Assembly: GCA_024278275.1 (NCBI GenBank)
Contig: JAJRTN010000089.1
Location: forward strand, 1-41,539
DNA from: Candidatus Hydrogenedentota bacterium
Lineage (GTDB): Bacteria; Hydrogenedentota; Hydrogenedentia; Hydrogenedentales; JAJRTN01
DNA length: 41,539 bases
Direction: 5' to 3'
The notes beneath the pieces were generated by a model. That model was not told where the DNA came from and made no database searches. It was given only the letters and a program-made list of their open reading frames with translations. Positions 18,211-26,031 of the stretch are shown here, one piece after another. A program made the position numbers and the translations under genes. Position 1 is the stretch's first letter. Each line of letters starts with the position of its first letter.

Positions 18211-18460
18211 GTACCAATGGTCACGAACCTTCCGTCATTCCCGCGAAGGGGCCTGTCGATTTATGCGCGAGCCCACAAAATCGTACTATTTCCGTACAGC
18301 CCCGAGGGACGACAGCATGTAGCCATGGGTGAGCGCAGCGAACCCACGGCTACGGACTGCCAGCCCTGTGGACCTGAAATGAACACAGCCAAAAACAGAT
18401 TCCTACCCATGGGTTAGGTGCTCACGACTAAACCGACCGGTCCTTTCGCGGGGATGACGG
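18211..18460. repeat. Dispersed repeat, copy D: inverted pair of cores flanking a hairpin
   Basis: At 18211-18247 (read on the minus strand) the family tail and core occur in shortened form: GCGGGAATGACGGAAGG joins directly to TTCGTGACCATTGGTACAG, missing the bases between them in copies A and C. A second core in opposite orientation lies at 18444-18460 (TTTCGCGGGGATGACGG), directly beside the group II intron 3' end. The two cores form 20-base inverted arms. Between them 18319-18353 is a further hairpin (GTAGCCATGGGT pairing with ACCCACGGCTAC, one mismatch). No gene is present in 18104-18460. Confidence 0.6.
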
Positions 18461-18769
18461 TAATATAGGGGTAGGGGAGACCGGTTACCCGGTCTCCCCT
18501 ACCTCCGAACCGTACGTGCGGATCTCCCGCATACGGCTCTCCAGTCGGTGGTCTTACCTCAAAGAGGACTGAAGAATTCGTGCCCGGGTCTGTTCCAGGT
18601 TGAGCAGCCCGAGTTTGTGATAGTAGACATTGGGCCATCGCTTATGGTCTGCTCCGCGTCCAAGGCCTTTCCGTTTCCTGCGCTTGCGCTGAATGGTGCG
18701 AAGCCGCCGGCGAACGTATTGGTCTATTACTCGAAGCGTAAAAGGGCGACTGTGCTCGAAAAATAGGGA
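18461..18769 (-). mobile_element. 3' remnant of a group II intron (maturase tail, domain V, domain VI)
   Basis: On the minus strand the order is: truncated maturase C-terminus (18554-18769), domain V (18507-18539) and a domain-VI-like hairpin (18470-18503). Domain V has the canonical lower stem GAGCCGTATGCGG against CCGCACGTACGGTTC. The following hairpin has a perfect 15-bp stem with loop GTAA and shows no bulged branch-point adenosine. The intron 3' end is probably near 18461-18466, beside a dispersed-repeat core. The catalytic 5' domains and most of the reverse transcriptase are missing, so it cannot move by itself. Confidence 0.8.
18554..18769 (-). pseudogene. Group II intron reverse transcriptase/maturase, C-terminal fragment
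   Basis: About 71 codons remain of a normally 400-plus-residue protein. The fragment reads through RVIDQYVRRRLRTIQRKRRK, then GRGADHKRWPNVYYHKLGLL and ends ARILQSSLR. The RWPNxYY...LGLL pattern is typical of the maturase tail of bacterial intron-encoded proteins. It is closed upstream by an in-frame TAG at 18770-18772, and no reverse-transcriptase motifs lie beyond. Position directly upstream of domain V agrees with intron organisation. Confidence 0.8.
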
Positions 18770-18954
18770 CTATAACCATTTATTGCTTGTGCGGGATGAT
18801 GTGATAGGCTGAAACCATGGCTGAGCAAAGCCAAGATCAAAAGAAAGCTTCGAACAAACAAGCCCCCTCATGCCCAAGAAACTCACCAAAACTGGTTACT
18901 GTTTTTCCCAAAAACCAGTTATGTGAATAATACTCATATATTAGGTAGCTGTCT

Positions 18955-19206
18955 CGAATGGCACTAACTTATTCCTAACGTCTTTCCTGACAAGGCTTTA
19001 TGTGCTTTCATATCCGTATGAGAGACATAGCAAGCTAAGCGGTGTCAACCGTAGAAGAACGCTGATTTACGCTGATAGGGAGTTCTGCGAGGTGAAACCA
19101 CAGCGAACTCGCGGCCGCGCACCATCCCTCCTGAAACGCGCGAAGCGGGACAAGCATCACAACTTGTTTTATAGCAATGGGTTGCGCTAGAAGTTAGTGC
19201 CATTCG
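18955..19206. mobile_element. 252-bp MITE-like element with perfect 16-bp inverted ends
   Basis: CGAATGGCACTAACTT at 18955-18970 is repeated exactly in inverted orientation at 19191-19206. Outside both ends the octamer GCTGTCTC occurs as a direct repeat (18948-18955 and 19209-19216), offset by one to two bases, as a target duplication might look. The interior has no transposase; its longest frame (19002-19190) has no recognisable domain. Base composition is more AT-rich than nearby genes. It is probably a non-autonomous derivative of an IS with the same ends, or its deletion remnant. Confidence 0.6.
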
Positions 19207-19267
19207 TGGCTGTCTCCTTTTACTCCCCCTTGACTTCGACCGGCCTTGGGTTTTCAACTGGTGAAAC

Positions 19268-19993
19268 CTACTCGGAGGCTTTGTACTCGGGAAGGGGATT
19301 CCCTTGAGAGGGACCGATCAACTCTTCCAGCACTTCCTTGTCGCTCAGTGTGAATTGAGCGGCCAAGGTTCCCACGGCACGGAAATAGGGATGCTGTGTT
19401 TTCTCGCGCAGCGTGTCATCCAAAAGCCCTATCCAGGTCGCCAGGTGCCCGGCGAGAAAGTCTCGCTGCATTTCCCTGGCGCGCAAGAGATGGGGTTGAT
19501 CACCCTCGGCGGCGAATTCCAGATCTTTCTGGCAAAGGTGGGCCATGTAACTCAATTCCAGGCTGACATGATCGGGAAGATCCTTGAAGCCCTCGGAAAC
19601 ATCAACCGCCGCCAAGCGGTACCACTGCTTCACGGCCCTGGCCGAGGGACCCGCCAACAGGCCCCCTACCGGCTTCCCGTCGATCTCGCGGATATCTCTG
19701 AAAACGGATTCGTAGGGCGTGACGTACTGAGCGCCCGGGACCTTGAAGAGACGCATGAACTCCAGACGGCTCGATTCCTGCCAATCCTCTTGCCGGGCGA
19801 TGGTGGCGGATTCATGGAGCGCGGTCCCAAGTTCCCGGCCAAAGGGATTTTTCCCTTCCTCCATTACGAAGGGATTGCCACATATGACCTGAATGGCGTC
19901 CGCCGAGGGCGGCTCACGGAATGCCCAACTCAGAAAAGCATAGACATCCCGGCGAGCCGCCGCCAGCGTATTAAACAGCTCCTTGGAGATCAT
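19268..19993 (-). CDS. TorD/DmsD family molybdoenzyme chaperone
   Basis: TorD-type chaperones bind the Tat signal and apo-form of a molybdoenzyme until cofactor insertion is complete. The 241-residue all-helical protein has the family segments YVTPYESVFRD and LPDHVSLELSYMAHLCQKD (the DHxxxEL-type pattern). HLATWIGLL, near the conserved HxxxW site, follows. The ATG at 19993 has GGAG six bases upstream; an in-frame TTG at 20005 lies before that site and is rejected. It is last in the cluster, 19 bases after the ferredoxin subunit, and surely serves the molybdoenzyme at 20567. Confidence 0.9.
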   Translation of the reverse strand: MISKELFNTLAAARRDVYAFLSWAFREPPSADAIQVICGNPFVMEEGKNPFGRELGTALHESATIARQEDWQESSRLEFMRLFKVPGAQYVTPYESVFRDIREIDGKPVGGLLAGPSARAVKQWYRLAAVDVSEGFKDLPDHVSLELSYMAHLCQKDLEFAAEGDQPHLLRAREMQRDFLAGHLATWIGLLDDTLREKTQHPYFRAVGTLAAQFTLSDKEVLEELIGPSQGNPLPEYKASE

Positions 19994-20012
19994 TGTTTTC
20001 TCCAATACTGTC

Positions 20013-20543
20013 CTATGTCATCAATTCAAAGGTAATATTCGGTTCCGTGAAGCGTGGGTCGGCGAAATCATCCGGTACTTCCGTGCCCGTGGAGTCCGTG
20101 AAATTCTCCACGAACTGAAGCGCGCCCGTCAAACACGACGTGGCGCACGCGGGATTCAATCCGCCGTTCCTGCGATGCACGCACATGGTACATTTGTTGA
20201 CCTTGTTCGTGGCGGTGTCCGCGCGACACGCTCCGTAAGGACAAGCGGCAACGCAGTAGCGGCATCCCACGCACTTGCTTTGGTCGATCAGTACGATCCC
20301 ATCGGATGCGCGCTTGCTGATTGCATCCTCGGGACACGATTTCATGCAGGCAGGCTCGTCGCAATGGTTGCACGCCAACGAGATAAACTCCCGTTTGGTG
20401 TTGGGAAAGGTTCCGCTCTCCCGCTCCACCACGGCACGCCAGTCCGTACCCAAGGGGGTCTTGTTCTCGCTTTTACAAGCCACCTGGCACGAGCGACACC
20501 CGATGCAGCGTCTCGCGTCAAAGATCCAGCCAGATTGTGCCAT
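20013..20543 (-). CDS. Four-cluster ferredoxin subunit of the molybdoenzyme (DmsB/TtrB type)
   Basis: The 176-residue protein has the full cysteine set for four [4Fe-4S] clusters: CIGCRSCQVAC, CNHCDEPACMKSC, CVGCRYCVAACPYGAC and CTMC...CATSC. It would wire electrons from a donor to the catalytic subunit. There is no signal peptide, as expected for a subunit carried across the membrane with the Tat-tagged partner. The ATG at 20543 has GGAG upstream. It sits 23 bases after the catalytic gene and 19 before torD. It lacks a transmembrane tail, so it cannot by itself anchor the complex. Confidence 0.93.
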   Translation of the reverse strand: MAQSGWIFDARRCIGCRSCQVACKSENKTPLGTDWRAVVERESGTFPNTKREFISLACNHCDEPACMKSCPEDAISKRASDGIVLIDQSKCVGCRYCVAACPYGACRADTATNKVNKCTMCVHRRNGGLNPACATSCLTGALQFVENFTDSTGTEVPDDFADPRFTEPNITFELMT

Positions 20544-20566
20544 TTTATAGCTCCTTCTCATCCTCT

Positions 20567-23458
20567 TTAGACCTTGGTGACTTGCACGGAGGTATCATAG
20601 TAAGAAACACTGCCCCCGACCTTATCTTGAAGCGCAACGTTGCCGAGTGCCGGGTCCAGCCGCATAATGGGGTTGGCGGCAATGCCGTTGGCCCGGATGG
20701 GCTCAAACGACGATTCGATCCCATCCTGGGTCCATGGCTTCGATGCCATTTCCCAGTGGCCGAAACTGTGCGCCACGGTGACCACCCCGGGCCGGACGGT
20801 CTCGGTGACAAGCGCAAGGCCCTCCGCGCCGCCCGGCAAGGATCCCGACGTAACACGGACCTTGTCGCCGGTCTTGATGCCTCGGCTCTCCGCGTCGATG
20901 CTGTTTATTTCGACGAAGTTTTCGGGCATTACCGACACAAGCCATGGATTGTTGATGGTGCGCGCCATGCTATGCCACGCCTGCTTGTACGTGCTCAGCA
21001 GCAGGGGGAAAGCCGTGTCGGCCACCGGATTGCCCTGAGCGTCGGCAATGGGCTCATACTTGGCGTGGCCCGAGAAAAGCTCTCCTGTGATGGAGTCGCC
21101 CGTCGTGGCCAGGGTCTCGTTGAAAAAGAAAAACGTCCCGCTGAACTTATGCGCCATGGTTTGCCCATCATCGTCGTACAAGGCGTCGTAGTCCTCGAAA
21201 CGGCCACCGCGGTCAAGCACATACTGGATCTTTTCCTCCTCGCTTGCGCCCGGTACGCCGTCTCCTTCACCGGCGATATTGGCGACGAGCTGGTGGTGCC
21301 AGTCCCAAGCCCTGTCAATCGGGACGGGGTTCCCATCGACATCCTGACCTTCCAGCGGCAGGCCCATGGCCTTGCCAATGCCGATCAAAATATCTTCCAT
21401 GGTCTTGGTGTCGGGCAGCATGGGGGTGTAGTTCATGTCGACATCGAAGGTACCCACCACGGGCTGCCGGATGCCGCTTACCTTAGTATTGATGGCCGAA
21501 CCGACATGGGGCGTACTCCACCGTTCCAGGTAAGTCGTGTCGGGAAGAATGTAGTCGGCAAACGCGGTGGTCTCACCCATGGCAATATCAATGGCTACGA
21601 ACAAGGGTATCTTGGATTCGTCGGCAAGTACCCGTTGCGCCGTGGCTTTGCCTGCGGGGGTCGAGTATGTGATGTCGTTCCAATAAAGAACCAGCGCGCC
21701 CACCGAGTAGGGATACCCACTTTCGATACTCGGAAGAATCTCCTGATAGTTGTAATCGAAAGCGAAGGGGAACCAGGGGCGTTGTGCCGGGTATCCAGCT
21801 TGGGCAAATTCAGTGCTGTCCTGGTAGAAAGTTTTTACCCTGGTGATCCGGACACCGCTGTTGCTTACCCCGTTTACAAGGGTGGGGGGGCTGTATTGAT
21901 TTCCCGCCTTGCCGCCCATCTCGTGCCAATGACTGCCACCAAACACGTGACCGCCTTGCCAATTATAGTTACCGAGCAGCGTATTCAGGTTGATGATGGA
22001 CCACGAGTTATAGGTGCCGTTGGTGTGCTGCACCGCACCGCGGTAATGCTCCACCGAAACCTGTCGGCCATGCGTGGTCAGTTCAGTGGCGATATCCTGG
22101 ATAGTGGCCACGTCAATACCGCAAATCGCCGCCCATTCCTCAATGGTTCGGCTTCGCGCCTCGTCCACATAGATCTGGAAGGCCGTCTTGCAGAGGATGC
22201 CATTGACCTCCACTTCACCCGGAAGCAATTCCCCGACATCAACCGTATTGTACTGGGCGGCCTGGCCGTCGACCAGCACGACGTAATCATCGCTCGTGCC
22301 GCCCTCAATGCCGGCCTCATCGGCACGCAGATATTTCGTGCCGTGCCCGTTCTCATCGATCTTGACGAGCCAAGTGGCGTCGGTGGTGTTCAGTTCGGAC
22401 GTCGGGTTTGCGGCCTCCTTGTGCGGTCGCTGAAGAAAATTCACATTGTGCCGACCGTTATCGACGATCTCCCGTCCCAAAGCCAAAGCGAGGGCCGCAT
22501 CCGTGCCGGGTTGGGCGGGGAGCCACCAATCCGCTTTACTGGCCGCTACATTGCAGCGCGGATCAACCACCGCCATCTTGCCGCCATTTTGCAGCATATT
22601 AATCAGCTTGCGGGACTGGGCCACGAAGGGGAAGTTTGCCGCGCAGGGGTCCGATCCAAACCACAATACAAACTTGCAGTGTGCCAAGTCGGTGCTTCCT
22701 TTGGAAGCCGTCTTGCTCACCTGAAACTTGCCCGTGGCGAAGTTGTAACCCACATGGTGACTGGCTTCGCAGATGCTGGTGTGGTCGTGGCGTTTGTTCA
22801 CGGTACCGAAGGAGCTGCCCCAGAACCGGTCGGTGAACTCCTTTTGGCCGTGCTCGTTGCGCCCGCCGCTGAAAACAACCTTGTTCGCCAACGGCCCCAA
22901 TTCGGGCGCGCTTGAGTCGATGGGTGTATCAAGATCACGCAAGGCACTCAATCGTGCGCCGATTTCCGAGAACGCCTGTTCCCAGGAGATGGTCTCCCAC
23001 TGCCCGGCGCCACGCGCGCCGACGCGCTTGAGGGGTTCCTTGATCCGGTGGGGGTCGTACAGCACCTGGATACCGGCCTGTCCCTTGGCGCAGATACGGC
23101 CCGGCGTAAGCTTCGCGACTTCCGGATCCGTGTCATAAGGAAGGTGGGGCTCCATGTTGTTCGGGTGATAGGGATTGCCATCGATCTTCTCGAGTATCCC
23201 ACCCACCACCTTGGTCCGTATACCGCATGCGCTATGACAGGCCAGACACACGCTGTACTTGATATCAACTCGGGGGTCGGTTTCGATTAAGACAGGGTTT
23301 CCGAAATCCTGCGCGTAAGCGACGTTTTCCTTGAACAGCGACCCACCGAAAACGGCCATGGCGGTCATCGTTCCGGCCGTCTTAAGAAAGCCGCGGCGAG
23401 ACACCCCGTCTCCCCTGCAAGAACAGGCCACCCTAGAATTACTTTGTTCAGAACTCAT
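20567..23458 (-). CDS. Tat-exported molybdopterin oxidoreductase, catalytic subunit
   Basis: The 963-residue protein is a DMSO-reductase-family molybdoenzyme. The Tat signal SRRGFLKTAG is followed by a hydrophobic stretch. A [4Fe-4S] site is formed by CLACHSAC (C71, C74, C78) and C123 in GRICAKGQAG. HTSICEASHHVGY provides Cys230, the likely Mo ligand. Cys ligation and the ICAKGQ/LYDPHRI/LKRVG pattern point to the tetrathionate/polysulfide/thiosulfate/arsenate reductase side of the family; the substrate is undecided. The ATG at 23458 is chosen because GGAGG lies six bases upstream, whereas the ATG at 23464 overlaps it. The order cytochrome, catalytic, ferredoxin, chaperone is compact. No NrfD- or DmsC-type membrane subunit is encoded nearby. 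Confidence 0.92.
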   Translation of the reverse strand: MSSEQSNSRVACSCRGDGVSRRGFLKTAGTMTAMAVFGGSLFKENVAYAQDFGNPVLIETDPRVDIKYSVCLACHSACGIRTKVVGGILEKIDGNPYHPNNMEPHLPYDTDPEVAKLTPGRICAKGQAGIQVLYDPHRIKEPLKRVGARGAGQWETISWEQAFSEIGARLSALRDLDTPIDSSAPELGPLANKVVFSGGRNEHGQKEFTDRFWGSSFGTVNKRHDHTSICEASHHVGYNFATGKFQVSKTASKGSTDLAHCKFVLWFGSDPCAANFPFVAQSRKLINMLQNGGKMAVVDPRCNVAASKADWWLPAQPGTDAALALALGREIVDNGRHNVNFLQRPHKEAANPTSELNTTDATWLVKIDENGHGTKYLRADEAGIEGGTSDDYVVLVDGQAAQYNTVDVGELLPGEVEVNGILCKTAFQIYVDEARSRTIEEWAAICGIDVATIQDIATELTTHGRQVSVEHYRGAVQHTNGTYNSWSIINLNTLLGNYNWQGGHVFGGSHWHEMGGKAGNQYSPPTLVNGVSNSGVRITRVKTFYQDSTEFAQAGYPAQRPWFPFAFDYNYQEILPSIESGYPYSVGALVLYWNDITYSTPAGKATAQRVLADESKIPLFVAIDIAMGETTAFADYILPDTTYLERWSTPHVGSAINTKVSGIRQPVVGTFDVDMNYTPMLPDTKTMEDILIGIGKAMGLPLEGQDVDGNPVPIDRAWDWHHQLVANIAGEGDGVPGASEEEKIQYVLDRGGRFEDYDALYDDDGQTMAHKFSGTFFFFNETLATTGDSITGELFSGHAKYEPIADAQGNPVADTAFPLLLSTYKQAWHSMARTINNPWLVSVMPENFVEINSIDAESRGIKTGDKVRVTSGSLPGGAEGLALVTETVRPGVVTVAHSFGHWEMASKPWTQDGIESSFEPIRANGIAANPIMRLDPALGNVALQDKVGGSVSYYDTSVQVTKV

Positions 23459-23528
23459 CGTCATCCTCCTTACGGGGGTTACAATCCGTCAAACCTCATG
23501 GATGCGCATCGTCAAGGCTACTTCAACC

Positions 23529-23936
23529 CTAAAGGTTCGCCGCGTAGAAAGGCTGCGCGGAACCAGGTCCGTGGCATGCGGACAGCGCGCAGGACCGATC
23601 CCCACGGAGGCGTTGCGTTGTATTGAACACCACATCAACGCCGCCGCCATGACACGAAGCACAGCGGGCGTCTCCCGGGGCAAACAACTCGGGCATCACG
23701 GCATGAAAGGCAGGCAAGTCGCCTTCCGCAGCCGTCAGCTCAAGTCGGTTCTGGTGGCATTCCGTACAGTTCGGATTGTACTCATCCGAATCCGCATCAT
23801 GGATCGCTATGACCGAGAAGTCCGCGTACTGTGGCGGCGGAGTCACCCGCTTCACCTCTCTTGGTGGACACCCGTACAGCGGCAACAAACCGCTCAGGAC
23901 TATCGCTGCCATTAACAACCTGGTGCATCTTCTCAT
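23529..23936 (-). CDS. Triheme c-type cytochrome lipoprotein
   Basis: The 135-residue product starts with a lipoprotein signal peptide ending in LYGC (Cys23). Three haem c attachment sites follow: CTECH (57-61), CASCH (92-96) and the rarer CX4CH form CALSACH (116-122). Other histidines at 46 and 78 could be sixth ligands. It should be tethered to a membrane on the periplasmic side. GGAGG lies six bases before the ATG. It is the first gene of the molybdoenzyme operon, 70 bases upstream of the catalytic subunit, and so is likely its electron donor or acceptor. I do not recognise a named cytochrome family. Confidence 0.88.
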   Translation of the reverse strand: MRRCTRLLMAAIVLSGLLPLYGCPPREVKRVTPPPQYADFSVIAIHDADSDEYNPNCTECHQNRLELTAAEGDLPAFHAVMPELFAPGDARCASCHGGGVDVVFNTTQRLRGDRSCALSACHGPGSAQPFYAANL

Positions 23937-24105
23937 GATGGTCCTCCATATTCCTTCAGGTAGGCTTACCTTATTTTCAAAAGCGAACTAAGCTACTTTA
24001 GCAGGGGGGCCAGAAGATACACATCAGGGGTATCCCCCAAATCCCAGTGGCTGGATCGGTAGAAATACTTAGCCAGTAAGGGAAAACCCTTAGAAAGAGG
24101 AGACG
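23937..24105 (-). promoter_or_regulatory. Candidate control region of the molybdoenzyme operon
   Basis: This 169-base spacer between the regulator stop and the cytochrome start holds two clear symmetric sites. TAAGGGAAAACCCTTA at 24077-24092 is a perfect 6-4-6 palindrome, and GGGGTATCCCC lies at 24027-24037. On the minus strand the latter includes TACCCCT, which fits the NarL heptamer pattern TACYYMT. The NarL-type regulator encoded immediately upstream is a plausible ligand. No convincing -35/-10 pair was found. The first palindrome could instead help terminate the regulator transcript. Confidence 0.35.
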
Positions 24106-24762
24106 CTAACCAAGATCCAGGAGCCGATTGTCGATGGCAAACCGGACCAGGTCCGCCCTGTTACGGAGTTCCAGCTTGGCCATGATATGGGCGCGATGGC
24201 TTTCCACGGTGCGTGGGGATATATAGAGCCTGTCCGCCACTTGTGCATGGGACAGCCCGCGTGCGAGAAGACCGCACACTTCCTTTTCTCGGTTCGTCAG
24301 TTGAGCGAGCCATCCTCTCACTTCGCGGGGCTTTGCTTTCCCGACATAAGGCGAAATCACAAGCTCCAGTAGTGCCGGGTCCAAATAGCTTTCGCCCCGG
24401 TAGAGGGCCCGAAAGGCGCTCAGGAGTTCGTTGGGGGTCGATTTCTTGAGCACATAGCCTTTGACGCCGATTTCAAACAGCTCACGCACATACCGTTCGT
24501 CTTCGTGCATGGTAAGCACGGCGATCATCGTGTCCGGATTCGTCTTCAGAACCCGTCGGGCCACCTCCATGCCGGAAAAATCGGGCAAACTGATGTCAAG
24601 TGTCAAGATGTTGAAGTCCACTTCCTCGCACAAGCGAAGCGCTTCCTGGCCTGTACCCGCCTCGCCCACCACCTCGATGTCCTCTTCCTTCTCAAACAAG
24701 GCCCGCAAACCACTTCGGAAAAGGGCATGGTCCTCCACTATGAGGATACGAATAGCCGCCAC
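24106..24762 (-). CDS. NarL/FixJ-type response regulator
   Basis: The 218-residue protein has an N-terminal receiver domain: ILIVEDHALFRSGLR with acidic pocket, phosphoacceptor Asp56 in TLDISLP and the conserved Lys in GVKGYVLKK. The C-terminal LuxR-type helix-turn-helix is LTNREKEVCGLLARGLSHAQ. GTG at 24762 is the preferred start because GAGGGAG precedes it; another GTG in frame lies at 24783. It precedes the molybdoenzyme operon in the same orientation and is likely its activator, as NarL-type proteins often control anaerobic respiration. No sensor kinase lies in the window, so it is an orphan here. Confidence 0.92.
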   Translation of the reverse strand: MAAIRILIVEDHALFRSGLRALFEKEEDIEVVGEAGTGQEALRLCEEVDFNILTLDISLPDFSGMEVARRVLKTNPDTMIAVLTMHEDERYVRELFEIGVKGYVLKKSTPNELLSAFRALYRGESYLDPALLELVISPYVGKAKPREVRGWLAQLTNREKEVCGLLARGLSHAQVADRLYISPRTVESHRAHIMAKLELRNRADLVRFAIDNRLLDLG

Positions 24763-25419
24763 GACTTCGACTCCCTCTGTCACATGACTGGATAGACACC
24801 AAGGGCTCCCGCATACTGTGCTGTCTCAACGGGAACCGGAGTATTGCCTTGTTTTCCAAGTGAGTACGGTTAGTTGTACCCACGGCCATATGCCGCCCTT
24901 GGGGCGGCAGTTTAGGAAGGCATGGCAGATTTATCCTCATGATGGGGATTGGGGGGTGCATGCCACCCTCCTCATCGTCTGATGAGCCTGGCCGAACCCT
25001 CCCTTGGCGGACCGCTTTCCAGCGGGTACCGCCTCCGTTTCATTGGGCAGCCGCTACGGTACGCGACGGCACTTTGATGGTTCAACCAGAAAACACAAGA
25101 ACATGGGGTAGACTCCGAGTTTTTTTTGTTTCCACGCTTTGCGTGAGAACGGGAGGATAGCCTCTCTCCCGGTCGGAATGGTGCACTGAAGCACACCCTA
25201 CCCCTTCACCTTGGTTCAAGGGTGCTCTCGCTCCAACCCCAATCCCGTAGACAGGGTGCGCTTCGGCACACCGCCCAAGCCCGTGCCGCAATCCCGTCGG
25301 GGCGGGCCTGAGCCCGGCGCACCCGGTAGGGGCATGCTCCTGTATGATCATGGGCGTGGATAACCATTCGGGCCACGGTAGGGAAACCACCAGCCGCCGG
25401 GTTGAACCGGGCCGGGACG
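24763..25419. other. Divergent intergenic region rich in small palindromes
   Basis: These 657 bases lie between the minus-strand regulator and the plus-strand MESH1-like gene. They hold a hairpin TGCCGCCC-TTG-GGGCGGCA (24892-24910) and a run of eight T near 25119-25126. Two related GC-rich imperfect palindromes, GGTGCACTGAAGCACACC (25180-25197) and GGGTGCGCTTCGGCACACC (25254-25272), look like fragments of another interspersed repeat. No protein or RNA gene is supported. Confidence 0.5.
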
Positions 25420-26031
25420 ATGGGGAACAATCCTCCGCAACCGAAGCGCAACCCCAGGAAGGCGAACTCCGACGTGGACTATTCCGAGCGCATTGTCGAT
25501 GCCCTGGCCCTGACCCATGAACTGCACCGCAAGCAACGGCGCAAGGGTTCCCGCACGCCCTATATCACCCACCTCATGTCGGTCGCGGCGCTGGTGGGGG
25601 AATTCGGCGGCGACGAGGACCAGTTCATCGCGGCCCTCCTGCACGACGCCGTGGAGGACCAGGGGGGGCTGAAAGTACTCGAACGCATTCGGAAACGCTT
25701 CGGTGCGCGGGTGGCGGATTACGTGTGGATTTGCACGGACGCCCACGAAACGCCCAAGCCCCCGTGGCGGACGCGCAAGGAGCGGCACATAGCCAAGGTG
25801 GCCGGGGCTCCCCCCGAAATAAAGCTCATCGTGGCCGCCGACAAACTGCACAACGTCCGCAGTATTCGCACGGACCTCCGTCAACACGGCGAGGGGGTTT
25901 GGAAGCGCTTCAGCGGGGGCCGGGAGGGCAGTCTCTGGTACTACCGCGAGATGCTCGTCGCGCTCCACCGGGATTGGGAGCATCCCATCCTCGACGAACT
26001 CCGAGGCGCGCTACTGGAATGGGACGCATGA
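25420..26031 (+). CDS. MESH1-like small HD-domain (p)ppGpp hydrolase
   Basis: The 203-residue protein is a stand-alone HD hydrolase related to the SpoT/MESH1 catalytic domain. It has RTPYITHLMSVA (His51), LLHDAVED (His75, Asp76, Glu79, Asp80) and AADKLHNVRSI (Asp141, Asn145), the metal- and nucleotide-binding set of that family. No synthetase, TGS or ACT domain is present. The likely reaction is removal of pyrophosphate from (p)ppGpp, although related proteins act on other nucleotides. The ATG at 25420 follows GGGACG; an in-frame TTG lies at 25402. It overlaps the next gene by four bases (ATGA). Confidence 0.85.
   Translation: MGNNPPQPKRNPRKANSDVDYSERIVDALALTHELHRKQRRKGSRTPYITHLMSVAALVGEFGGDEDQFIAALLHDAVEDQGGLKVLERIRKRFGARVADYVWICTDAHETPKPPWRTRKERHIAKVAGAPPEIKLIVAADKLHNVRSIRTDLRQHGEGVWKRFSGGREGSLWYYREMLVALHRDWEHPILDELRGALLEWDA

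Noticed and set aside
18081-18332. Frames in the region upstream of the activase
   Set aside because: They consist of repeat-derived sequence and overlap the activase start on the other strand.
19002-19190. Small 62-residue frame inside the MITE-like element
   Set aside because: No ribosome-binding site, no recognisable domain; the residues match no transposase motif I know.
20537-22915. 792-residue plus-strand frame antisense to the molybdoenzyme gene
   Set aside because: The minus-strand gene has every expected motif; the antisense frame exists because of codon bias.
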